In this document: piece by piece, positions 1 to 6,623 of the stretch | How the letters are laid out: each line of letters begins with the position of its first letter | Position numbering within the stretch: position 1 is the stretch's first letter | Assembly: GCA_002394395.1 (NCBI GenBank) | Contig: DGTR01000014.1 | Coordinates: 1 to 8,823, forward strand | Direction: 5' to 3' | Length of the DNA stretch: 8,823 nt | DNA from: Bacteroidales bacterium UBA4331 | GTDB taxonomy: Bacteria; Bacteroidota; Bacteroidia; Bacteroidales; Paludibacteraceae | The notes under the pieces: model-generated | Databases searched by the model: none | What the model was told of the DNA's origin: nothing | The model's input: only the letters and a program-made list of their open reading frames with translations | Translations under genes and position numbers: made by a program

Positions 1-285
1 CGTCGGCTTGGTGGGCCGTTACCCCACCAACTACCTAATCAGAAGCGTGCTCCCCCATAGTCCTTACGTTTCAAATCAAAATCATGCGGTCTCGATTCAC
101 ATGGAGCATTAATCCAACTTTCGCTGGGCTATTCCCCGACTATGGACAGATTGCACACCTGTTACGCACCCGTGCGCCGGTCGCCGCCAGAAATAGCAAG
201 CTACTTCCGCGCTGCCCCTCGACTTGCATGTGTTAGGCCTGTCGCTAGCGTTCATCCTGAGCCAGGATCAAACTCTTCGTTGTAA
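1..285 (-). rRNA. 16S ribosomal RNA, 5' part (runs off the window)
   Basis: The reverse complement begins with the conserved 16S start GAAGAGTTTGATCCTGGCTC, followed by the conserved AACGCTAGCGACAGGCC and ACACATGCAAGTCGA blocks. The left edge holds the GGTAACGGCCCACCAAGC block, which lies near position 260-280 in E. coli numbering. Only about the first 285 of roughly 1,500 nt are present; the rest lies beyond base 1. The CTAGC in the AACGCTAGC block and the GATCCTGGCTCAG form are typical of Bacteroidota. The mature 5' end is placed at about 285 by comparison with known 16S starts and may be off by a few bases. Confidence 0.97.
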
Positions 286-474
286 AAGAAATTTATAAGA
301 TAGCTCAGAATAATCGAATTTATCAAGTGTAGAATTTTTAGGGAACTCACTATCGACCATATATGGTCGATGCTTTCTTTGTTCTTGTACTACATCTTGT
401 TATGAATAGACATTCTTTCAAAGATCACTGTTTTGCTTGGGCTCGTTTGGAAGTGTTCCATTTTTGAGCGAAAG
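286..474 (-). other. rRNA operon leader
   Basis: This is the transcribed spacer between the predicted start of transcription (about 474) and the mature 16S 5' end. It has no ORF of note. It contains a perfect 20-bp palindrome (352-371). It also contains a TCTTTGAAAGAATG stretch (minus strand, 411-424) that loosely resembles boxA antitermination sites. The boxA reading is weak because only the CTTT core is shared with the E. coli consensus. Confidence 0.6.
352..371. promoter_or_regulatory. 20-bp perfect palindrome in the rRNA leader
   Basis: ATCGACCATATATGGTCGAT is its own reverse complement. It lies about 104-123 nt after the predicted rRNA transcription start and about 67 nt before mature 16S. 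A second copy differing only in the two central bases lies in the pfkA leader (6601-6620), and both are followed by GC on the plus strand. It could be a protein-binding site or an RNA hairpin; the sequence alone does not decide. Confidence 0.7.
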
Positions 475-480
475 CGGATG

Positions 481-512
481 CAAAGGTACAACAAATTTTT
501 GAATTGACCAAA
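481..512 (-). promoter_or_regulatory. rRNA operon promoter (Bacteroidota type)
   Basis: On the minus strand TTTG (509-512) is followed by exactly 20 bases and then TACCTTTG (481-488). This fits the -33 TTTG and -7 TAnnTTTG pattern of the Bacteroidota primary sigma factor. Transcription should start near 474 and run toward 16S. Three other promoters in the window have the same 20-base spacing and the same TACCTTTGCA core. Confidence 0.85.
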
Positions 513-555
513 TATTTTTGCATTTTTTTTTATTTTTTTTTCACTTTTTTTTGAG
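513..555 (-). promoter_or_regulatory. A-tract region upstream of the rRNA promoter (UP-like)
   Basis: Read on the minus strand, this is a run of three long A-tracts directly upstream of the -33 element. A/T-rich upstream elements that bind the RNA polymerase alpha subunit are common at rRNA promoters, so an UP-like role is likely. That role is inferred from position and composition. The remaining stretch 556-648, up to the terminator, shows only AT-rich sequence and nothing identifiable. Confidence 0.5.
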
Positions 556-648
556 GCAATTTTATAAAGTGCTGAAAATAAGCGATTTATGATTTTTCGT
601 ATTTTTGACGATTTTGGAAGATTGAAGGCAATAGTGGATTTTTGGCAT

Positions 649-674
649 AAAAAAAGCCCCCTTCGAGAGGAAGG
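649..674 (-). terminator. Rho-independent terminator of the pfkA-Omp28 operon
   Basis: On the minus strand CCTTC, a five-base loop CTCTC and GAAGG form a short stem (660-674). It is followed by GGGC and an uninterrupted T run (649-655). It lies 58 bp after the stop of the last operon gene and before the rRNA promoter, so it separates the two units. The stem is short but GC-rich and the T run is good. Confidence 0.7.
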
Positions 675-705
675 AGACTCTACGCACGTACGTATAATTA
701 AGGAA

Positions 706-720
706 CGCGCGCGGGCGCGC
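706..720. repeat. Alternating GC palindrome
   Basis: Two GCGCGC arms (707-712 and 715-720) flank GG in an otherwise AT-rich gap between the last operon stop codon and the terminator. It is close to a pure alternating purine-pyrimidine tract. It could be part of a longer 3' RNA structure; no function can be assigned. Confidence 0.4.
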
Positions 721-731
721 TACACGAGAGA

Positions 732-2159
732 CTAATCGAGTTCGCCAGAAAGGATGCATTTATTCATTCGACGTACAGGAGCGGCACTTTGCGGAATGGT
801 CAGCGGTGCACCGGAAAGATGAATTTCCGAGCCATTGAAGGTGGTTCCATCGATTGTCCATCCATCTTTATTGATAATCATGGAACCGGTATTGATCAGC
901 CATTGCGCCTGGGGATTGAGGTAACCTTGGTTGAAATAAGACTTATCAGTAAAATAGAACCGGCTACCAGATATCTGCGCTTCCTCGTCATCGCGGATAC
1001 CGGCAATCACGGTATTCGGTTCATCAGAGGCATTGATCAGGAAAGTACCGGTAGGCAAAGCAGGTTTGTCCTCATAAGGCATAAACAGATAGAGTTGTAC
1101 AAAGGGGATGCAAGGTGTTTGACCTACCGAAACGGAGTAAGAGGTGTTGTATGCCTGGATGGTCCATAAGACAAGCCCCACGGACGGATAGGATTCGCTG
1201 TAGGCATAAGAAACGTCAAGTATCTCACGCTCTTTAGCAGAGAAGTCCTGCGGGGAAGCAGTAGCGCTGGGTTCGGGATAATAATCCGGAACGGGAACAG
1301 GAGTGATACCCCCGTGAAGGATGTCCGCCCCACCCTTTGTGCCTTCTACAACGGGTTTCTGAGCCGCTTGAACAACCGGTTGGAACTCCTCGGACAGGAA
1401 AGCCACGACCATACAGTTCTCGGGAACCCAAGCGTTTTCGAGAGTAAGGGTGTATTCCTCCTTATAATGACGCGTGCTATCCACGAGCAGTTCGTCTCCT
1501 TTAGCGTTGGTGAGAATGGCGCGGACAGCGTTGGTATGGCGGAACTCTTGCCAGCCCTCGAAGGAATAATAGTAGTCGGCCTGCGTATCAATCATACCGG
1601 ACTCCTTCACCATGACTGTGAGGTTGAGAAGCGGATAATCCTGCTTGCACAAAGCTCCGGAAACGGTGACTTTGAGTTCACGAGAGGAGGGATCGTAGGT
1701 GTTTTGGATATTCACAGACGCGTAGGTCGTTTTTTCAAACTGCGCCTTGTCAACGTCGGGAAGATAGCCCGGATGGAAGGTTGTGGCACTACGTTTGATG
1801 CCCTCCTCCATGTAAGACGTTTTCGCACGGTTAATGGTCATAGTAGGTGCTCCGTTGACCTTAAGAGCCCTTGTGATGGTCTTACTGCCGGCTATAGTAA
1901 AATGGTCCTGACTATAGCCATAGTGGTGGAGGACGAGGATGAAGTTGGTGTCATTTGTCATAAAATCATGGATACAATTCATGCCGTAAGGACAATAACC
2001 GCAGGTTTGTCCGGTGAACTCCTCGATAAGGTGTTTCTTAGGGAAGGAATCGGGGATGATTTCCGGTTGAGGTTGCGGTTTTGGTTCATCTTTGGGTTCG
2101 CAAGCCGTGAGCGCCAAGAAGGCAAAACTCAGCGCGAATAAAGGAAAGAAATGTTTCAT
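732..2159 (-). CDS. Omp28-like thioredoxin-fold lipoprotein, long form
   Basis: A 475-aa exported lipoprotein. The N-terminus has a hydrophobic signal and a lipobox LTAC with the lipidated Cys at residue 20, then a Pro/Lys/Glu-rich linker (residues 21-40). A thioredoxin-like domain follows with CGYCPYG (Cys53, Cys56) and a VNGAPTM stretch whose Pro105 fits the cis-proline position. This order matches Omp28-related outer membrane lipoproteins of Bacteroidota, whose exact function is not settled. After about residue 280 comes a second, beta-rich region of about 190 residues that I do not recognise. The start ATG overlaps the stop of the upstream gene in ATGA (2156-2159), indicating translational coupling. 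It is the last gene of the operon. Confidence 0.85.
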   Translation of the reverse strand: MKHFFPLFALSFAFLALTACEPKDEPKPQPQPEIIPDSFPKKHLIEEFTGQTCGYCPYGMNCIHDFMTNDTNFILVLHHYGYSQDHFTIAGSKTITRALKVNGAPTMTINRAKTSYMEEGIKRSATTFHPGYLPDVDKAQFEKTTYASVNIQNTYDPSSRELKVTVSGALCKQDYPLLNLTVMVKESGMIDTQADYYYSFEGWQEFRHTNAVRAILTNAKGDELLVDSTRHYKEEYTLTLENAWVPENCMVVAFLSEEFQPVVQAAQKPVVEGTKGGADILHGGITPVPVPDYYPEPSATASPQDFSAKEREILDVSYAYSESYPSVGLVLWTIQAYNTSYSVSVGQTPCIPFVQLYLFMPYEDKPALPTGTFLINASDEPNTVIAGIRDDEEAQISGSRFYFTDKSYFNQGYLNPQAQWLINTGSMIINKDGWTIDGTTFNGSEIHLSGAPLTIPQSAAPVRRMNKCILSGELD

Positions 2160-2683
2160 AAGATTGTATAAGTTTTTGAATTGTTAACGATGTATAAGAT
2201 GCCGTCTTTCAGCACTTTACGGAAGGAGTTATCGGAAGAAGGAAGGTTTTCGATACCTTCGGCTGAATAGACATAACGAACGCGGATGACGCGTGTATCG
2301 GAGCCATCGGAAAAGGTATAAGTGATGGTGATGTCGGAGTTAGGCGCCGGATAATAGTGGGCGTACCAGGAAGAGGGACCTGAAGGAGAAAAGTTCAGAA
2401 TCTGCTGCGTTTCGCCGTTTCCGGGCATGCATTGACCACAACAAAACTCATCGGATAGCCCTGCGTAAGGACGATCAATAGTGACCGTAAGCGGGCCAGA
2501 AGCCAACAAGTCACCCTCCAGAGTCATGACAGGTTCTCCGGTGAAGAAGTCAATTTCTGCCTCGTCAATCGTGAGGTCCAATCCTTCCTCCGGCACATTG
2601 CCGTAACCTTCTACAGAGAGGGTGAGCGCGTGTGCGTTAAGGCACAGCAGGAGAAGGGGTAAAAGTAGAAATTTTCGTTTCAT
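2156..2683 (-). CDS. Small secreted beta-rich protein with CCGQC motif
   Basis: About 175 aa from the ATG at 2683. Another ATG two codons upstream (2689) is equally possible. The open frame extends upstream to 2962, but that part lies inside the preceding gene and lacks a signal peptide, so the start is placed just before MKRKFLLLPLLLL, a clear Sec signal with likely cleavage after NAHA (residue 19). The mature part looks beta-rich and contains CCGQCMPGNGE (Cys81, Cys82, Cys85). The C-terminus (KVLKDGILYI...KTYTIL) resembles the short tails on many exported Bacteroidales proteins, but it lacks the final segment of a full type IX sorting tail. The gene overlaps the upstream Omp28-like gene by 47 bp and the downstream one by 4 bp. 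Function unknown; its three cysteines make it a possible partner of the neighbouring CxxC proteins. Confidence 0.75.
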   Translation of the reverse strand: MKRKFLLLPLLLLCLNAHALTLSVEGYGNVPEEGLDLTIDEAEIDFFTGEPVMTLEGDLLASGPLTVTIDRPYAGLSDEFCCGQCMPGNGETQQILNFSPSGPSSWYAHYYPAPNSDITITYTFSDGSDTRVIRVRYVYSAEGIENLPSSDNSFRKVLKDGILYIVNNSKTYTIL

Positions 2684-3458
2684 AAGCATTCCAGATATAG
2701 TTATTTTGTGCATCAATGGCGATAGCCACGACGCTGTAATTAGCGGGATCAGCTGTTTCGGGCAATACAAAGGTCGCACTATCACGACCGTCCACCAGAT
2801 AGCGCCCGAGAGGTTCGTCGTGCGCTGCATCGCGCAGGAGATGGCGGTGCACATAATGGGTATTAACCGAGCCATCCGGCATGGCTTGGACGCCGATGAG
2901 GCTATCCTCCACGAGCCAAATAGCCAAGCGCGGAAGGAGGAGTTCGAAATCCGAGATGACACAATGCGCCTTGAGCGAATGGGTCTGCGAGTCGTACGTC
3001 AGTTCCGCCGTGATATCCGGCGCATAAAGGGTGTCCGCCATTGCCTGGCCTACAAGATACGGCCAATCGGAAGCGTCCGAGAGATAGCCGTCAGAGGACG
3101 GAAGGAGGTCAATATTGCCTATCGGGAAAGGCGTAGAGGGCGTGCCGCCGAGGAAGAGATAGACGGAATCCGAAGCCGGGCAGGTGTAGTCGTAAAGGCC
3201 TTGCGTAAAGGGGTTTGAGGCCGGATGGAGCGAGACGAGGATGAGTTGGTCTCCATAGATGGCTTGAAGCGAAGCGGCAGTAGAGGCTGCTTCGGGACAA
3301 TTGACGCAACGGCATCCCGTGAAGTCCAGCAAGACATGCCTGCGGGTGGAGCCTACCGGCGCCGGGACGGGGATGAGTTGCTCCTGCTCGGGGATGATCT
3401 CACAGCCCGTGAAAAACAGCGAGAGAGCCAAGAGATATGTACAGAGACGCTTTACCAT
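2637..3458 (-). CDS. Omp28-like thioredoxin-fold lipoprotein, short form
   Basis: A 273-aa exported lipoprotein. Hydrophobic signal and lipobox FTGC place the lipidated Cys at residue 19. A short Pro/Glu-rich linker leads into VLLDFTGCRCVNCPEA, where Cys51 and Cys54 form the CxxC pair and Cys49 adds an extra cysteine. The TPSTPFPIGNID stretch (Pro110) fits the thioredoxin cis-proline loop. The overall pattern matches the same Omp28-related family as the gene at 732-2159, but without that protein's long C-terminal region. The start overlaps the stop of the barrel gene by 7 bp, and the end overlaps the next gene by 47 bp. Family assignment is from motif order; the redox role is inferred. Confidence 0.83.
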   Translation of the reverse strand: MVKRLCTYLLALSLFFTGCEIIPEQEQLIPVPAPVGSTRRHVLLDFTGCRCVNCPEAASTAASLQAIYGDQLILVSLHPASNPFTQGLYDYTCPASDSVYLFLGGTPSTPFPIGNIDLLPSSDGYLSDASDWPYLVGQAMADTLYAPDITAELTYDSQTHSLKAHCVISDFELLLPRLAIWLVEDSLIGVQAMPDGSVNTHYVHRHLLRDAAHDEPLGRYLVDGRDSATFVLPETADPANYSVVAIAIDAQNNYIWNAYETKISTFTPSPAVP

Positions 3459-5110
3459 GAGAAGTTATAACTTAGAGTTAGTCCCTGCTGGCGGGGAATA
3501 AAACGGCAGACGCCTCCGGAGCAATGGAATCCTTCGCGGGTCTTGGTATAACCGAGGGAAAGGCGGTGCGCTCCGTTGGTATAAGTAGCGGAGACAGAGT
3601 AGAAATGCTCGTTCGTCGCTTCGGGCGCATGACCGATATTATAGAGCCAATCAGCAGAGAGAGTGAGACAGCGGTATAGCGTCAGCTCATAGAGGGCGAA
3701 GAGCCATTGACCATCGAAATGCGGGGTATAGAGGTACTGGAGTTCGCCTCGCATGGAGACGTTGGAGTTGACCTGGAAACGCGCGTCAAGGACCGCTATT
3801 CCCGAGCGGACAAGGCCGCCATGCCCTTCTACGACGGTGAGGTTGATAGTCTGGTACATGAGCATCGCATTGAGCCACCAGCGTTTGGATAGACGTTTAT
3901 TGAGTTCGATGTTGATGTCCGTGTAGTATTCGCCCTCGCGGGAAGTATCCATCGCCCAACTGCCGGGACTCGCGAGGCCGCGGATATGCGACGCTGCGAA
4001 GGCAAGAGTCGTACCATACTTACCGCCGAAACGGGACTTGCGGGGCCATGTATAACGCAACTCGGTCTGGAAAGCCCATTCGCCGTCGGCATAGCGCGTG
4101 GCGTAGCCGTTGAGCGCCGGGAGATGGTAGGTATGCTGCTTATCGAACGCCGGCAGGAGATTGAGTCGTCCGGCAACGCCGAAAAACTCGCTTTGCGAGC
4201 GGAAAGACATATTATCCGAGCGCTTCATCTGCGCCAGCAAAGAGAGTCCGCGGCGGGAATACGAGAGCGAAGCCAGGAGTGCGTCTCCGTGGCGGTAGGA
4301 GAAGTCATTCTCGGTTGCAGGGTTATTGGCCTTATAAGCATATTCGACGAGGACGTCCCACCCTTTCCATTGCCACTCCGTGCGGACATCCCCTGCCCCC
4401 ACCCACTGCGGGAGGTTATAGCGGTATAGATGACCGTCAGAGACCGTGAGGATGGTATCCGGACGTTCGTAACGGGAGACATAAGAGCCGCCGATCATGA
4501 AGTTCATGCCTAAGTCCTGCATTTTGGGAGACCAAGACTCGAAATGCAACTCGAGGTCGGCACCGAGGACGGCGTCCCGGGTATAGTTCCATCCGAAGGC
4601 ATGGTCCTTATAGCAGTTCCAGTAGCGGTGCTGCTTGCCGCCGAGGAGCGTCAGGTGTACGCCACGATCGGGCATAAGGTCGAATTTTGCCCCGCGGAGA
4701 GCGCCATCGATACCGAGCGAGCGGTCTTCGTAGAGGTTAAGAATGAGGCCCGAACCAAACTGCGCGTAGATGTCGCCGACGGTGAAATCGCCGAAATCGA
4801 AGTTCGCTTCAAGGCTGATATGGCTGATGCCATAGCCCTTGAAATCAGGGTCGTAGCCGGGCAAAGGCCACTGAGTCAGCTCTGCGCGGGTCGAGGCCCG
4901 AAGGCTATGAAAATGCGCAGAGTTAGAGTCATTGAGGTAATGGACGGAGAAATCCACATACGAGTTCGAGCCGTAGTACCAGGGCTTGTGCTCCAAAAGG
5001 CCGTCATGCTGGATGGCACCGGAGACATAGACGGTGTCGTTCGCCTTTAGCGTACAAAGTACAAGGCACAATGTACAAAGGAGGAGTATGGAGCGGAGCG
5101 GGGATTTCAC
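3452..5110 (-). CDS. DUF6029-like outer membrane beta-barrel protein
   Basis: A 552-aa protein with a Sec signal (residues 1-23, probable cleavage after LKA). Many alternating aromatic/polar strands follow, typical of an outer membrane barrel. The last residues, LSYNFSW, end in an aromatic as expected for a BAM recognition signal. Length, N-terminal strand pattern and adjacency to Omp28-like and thioredoxin-like genes fit the Bacteroidota DUF6029 family, whose function is unknown. The start is GTG, which overlaps the stop of the upstream gene as GTGA (5107-5110); no in-frame ATG before the signal peptide gives a better start. A degenerate 7-bp tandem repeat encodes most of the hydrophobic core of the signal peptide. 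The barrel call is firm; the DUF number is from memory of the family. Confidence 0.8.
   Translation of the reverse strand: MKSPLRSILLLCTLCLVLCTLKANDTVYVSGAIQHDGLLEHKPWYYGSNSYVDFSVHYLNDSNSAHFHSLRASTRAELTQWPLPGYDPDFKGYGISHISLEANFDFGDFTVGDIYAQFGSGLILNLYEDRSLGIDGALRGAKFDLMPDRGVHLTLLGGKQHRYWNCYKDHAFGWNYTRDAVLGADLELHFESWSPKMQDLGMNFMIGGSYVSRYERPDTILTVSDGHLYRYNLPQWVGAGDVRTEWQWKGWDVLVEYAYKANNPATENDFSYRHGDALLASLSYSRRGLSLLAQMKRSDNMSFRSQSEFFGVAGRLNLLPAFDKQHTYHLPALNGYATRYADGEWAFQTELRYTWPRKSRFGGKYGTTLAFAASHIRGLASPGSWAMDTSREGEYYTDINIELNKRLSKRWWLNAMLMYQTINLTVVEGHGGLVRSGIAVLDARFQVNSNVSMRGELQYLYTPHFDGQWLFALYELTLYRCLTLSADWLYNIGHAPEATNEHFYSVSATYTNGAHRLSLGYTKTREGFHCSGGVCRFIPRQQGLTLSYNFSW
5052..5079. repeat. Four tandem 7-bp units within a signal peptide
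   Basis: Four consecutive heptamers at 5052, 5059, 5066 and 5073 follow GTACAAN. Two units are identical (GTACAAA), one differs at the last base, and one (GCACAAT) differs at two bases. They encode the LCTLCLVLCTL part of the barrel protein's signal peptide. Because 7 is not a multiple of 3, gain or loss of one unit would shift the reading frame. Confidence 0.75.
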
Positions 5111-5577
5111 TTGAGGTATTTGCGGATCTCGAGTTCTTCGCCGTCCATATATCCGGCATGGTTATAAACGATCTCTCCTTTGGAATTGAGGACAAAGAGA
5201 TGCGGGACGTTCTGGACGTTCATCGCCCTTTTGAGTGTACCGTTGGGGTCCAGCAGGACGTGATACTCCCAGTCGTTTCCGTCCACCAGAGGCATCACTT
5301 TATGGGCATCCTGCGCCTGATCAATAGAGACAATGTACATCTCCACGCCCGTCTCATCCTGCCATTCGGGATAGAGATCTTCGATGGCGTTGAGTTCGCG
5401 CATACAGGGCTTACACCAGGTCGCAAAAAAGGAGATGATCACCGGCTTGCAGGTTTTGGCGAGGTCTTCGATATTGACAGAACGTCCCTTCGGGTCCCGC
5501 AACGTGACATCCGGAAGGACGGCATTGGCGGTTACCGCGCAGAGGACAAAGAAGAGACCAAGAAAGAGTTTTTTCAT
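5107..5577 (-). CDS. TlpA/ResA-like periplasmic thioredoxin
   Basis: A 156-aa exported thioredoxin-like protein. The Sec signal (residues 1-19) has probable cleavage at ANA, so it is predicted soluble in the periplasm; there is no lipobox. The domain shows FFATWCKPCMREL (catalytic Cys55 and Cys58), a DPNGTLKRAMNV segment and NVPHLFV with cis-Pro125, as in the TlpA/ResA/AhpC-TSA-like group. The length is that of one domain only, without the long N-terminal DUF4369 part seen in many Bacteroides relatives. It starts 24 bp after pfkA and overlaps the barrel gene by 4 bp. A thiol-disulfide reductase role is the family expectation; the substrate is unknown, and the neighbouring exported CxxC proteins are candidates. 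Confidence 0.9.
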   Translation of the reverse strand: MKKLFLGLFFVLCAVTANAVLPDVTLRDPKGRSVNIEDLAKTCKPVIISFFATWCKPCMRELNAIEDLYPEWQDETGVEMYIVSIDQAQDAHKVMPLVDGNDWEYHVLLDPNGTLKRAMNVQNVPHLFVLNSKGEIVYNHAGYMDGEELEIRKYLK

Positions 5578-5601
5578 ATACGGATATTTTTTGATGGCGG
5601 A

Positions 5602-6585
5602 TTACAGGCTGAGGACCTGGAGGGCCTGCCATTTATCGTCCTTGATATCTTTTTTCTCTTTGATGGCCTTGGAGAGAGGGACATAGATGACCTCGCCATT
5701 CTGGAGTCCGACCATGATCGAGCGCTGTTCCTCAAGGAGGGCTTGTACTGCGGCACAGCCGAAACGGGAAGCGAGGATACGGTCAAAAGCCGTTGGCGAA
5801 CCGCCTCGTTGGAGGTGTCCAAGGATGGTGACACGCGTGCCGTACTCGGGATGGCTCTGCTCGATGACCTTCGCCACCGCCTGTGCTCCGCCGGGGATAG
5901 CGTGCTCCTGAACGAGGACGATTCCGCTGTTTTTATGTTTGCGGCGTCCCTGTCCGATGGCCGCCTCTAACTGTTCCTCGAGGGTTGCTCGCTCGGGGAT
6001 GATGGCCGCTTCGGCTCCTGCGGCGATGGCGGCATTGAGGGTAAGGAAGCCTGCATCGCGTCCCATGACCTCGACGAGGAAGAGACGTTCGTGGCTGGTA
6101 CCGGTGTCACGGAGTTTGTCCACACATTCGACGATGGTGTTGAGAGCCGTGTCGTAACCGATGGTGGAGTCCGTGCCCCAGAGGTCGTTGTCAATCGTAC
6201 CGGGGATGCCGATAATAGGGATATTATACTCTTGCGCGAACAGGCGAGCGCCGGTAAAAGTGCCATCGCCGCCGATGACAATCAGGGCGTCAATCTGCTC
6301 ATTTTTGAGGGTCTCGTAGGCTCTTTTGCGTCCCTCAGGAGTCTTGAACTCCTCGCTGCGTGCGGATTTGAGGATCGTACCTCCGCGTTGGATGATTCCG
6401 CTCACATCCTGGGTCGTGAACTCCTGAACCTCATCGTCCATGAGGCCTTTGTAGCCACGGAAGATGGCTTTGACGCGGATGTTATTAGCGATGGCAGCGC
6501 GGGTGACAGCCCGCACGGCAGCGTTCATACCCGGGGCATCGCCACCAGAGGTGAGTACCCCGATTGTTTTGATTTTATATTCCAT
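5602..6585 (-). CDS. pfkA: ATP-dependent 6-phosphofructokinase
   Basis: A 327-aa cytoplasmic enzyme that phosphorylates fructose 6-phosphate to fructose 1,6-bisphosphate, the committed step of glycolysis. It shows the N-terminal GVLTSGGDAPGMNAAVR nucleotide-binding start (residues 9-25), GGDGT at 105-109 and PGTIDND at 128-134 with the probable catalytic base Asp132. Later motifs are VEVMGRDAG and LGHLQRGGSPTAFDR. Gly108 in GGDGT and Gly129 in PGTIDND are the residues expected in ATP-using forms; PPi-using forms carry Asp and Lys there. Length is normal for the bacterial short form. It has its own promoter (6635-6666) and a 43-nt leader with a perfect palindrome. It is an unusual leader gene for a run of envelope proteins. 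Confidence 0.97.
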   Translation of the reverse strand: MEYKIKTIGVLTSGGDAPGMNAAVRAVTRAAIANNIRVKAIFRGYKGLMDDEVQEFTTQDVSGIIQRGGTILKSARSEEFKTPEGRKRAYETLKNEQIDALIVIGGDGTFTGARLFAQEYNIPIIGIPGTIDNDLWGTDSTIGYDTALNTIVECVDKLRDTGTSHERLFLVEVMGRDAGFLTLNAAIAAGAEAAIIPERATLEEQLEAAIGQGRRKHKNSGIVLVQEHAIPGGAQAVAKVIEQSHPEYGTRVTILGHLQRGGSPTAFDRILASRFGCAAVQALLEEQRSIMVGLQNGEVIYVPLSKAIKEKKDIKDDKWQALQVLSL

Positions 6586-6600
6586 AATGATATGTTTTTA

Positions 6601-6620
6601 ATCGACCATGCATGGTCGAT
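6601..6620. promoter_or_regulatory. 20-bp perfect palindrome in the pfkA leader
   Basis: ATCGACCATGCATGGTCGAT is a perfect palindrome with the same 9-bp arms as the copy in the rRNA leader (352-371); only the two central bases differ. It occupies about +9 to +28 of the predicted pfkA transcript, 15 bp before the start codon and 3 bp after the stop of the upstream gene. No T run follows, so it is not a standard terminator. A repressor site or 5' RNA hairpin is plausible. Confidence 0.75.
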
Positions 6621-6623
6621 GCG

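Noticed and set aside
562..759. 65-codon minus-strand open frame near the end of the operon
   Set aside because: It overlaps the end of the Omp28-like gene and runs through the terminator.
1314..2141. 275-codon plus-strand open frame opposite the long Omp28-like gene
   Set aside because: Antisense to a clear lipoprotein gene and shows no family features of its own.
2690..2962. N-terminal extension of the CCGQC protein up to 2962
   Set aside because: The extra part overlaps the upstream lipoprotein deeply, lacks an export signal and would bury the strong signal peptide inside the protein.
5071..5970. 299-codon open frame on the plus strand across the thioredoxin and pfkA genes
   Set aside because: It is antisense to two genes with full family motifs and has no signal peptide, recognisable domain or promoter; it is a shadow frame in GC-richer coding DNA.
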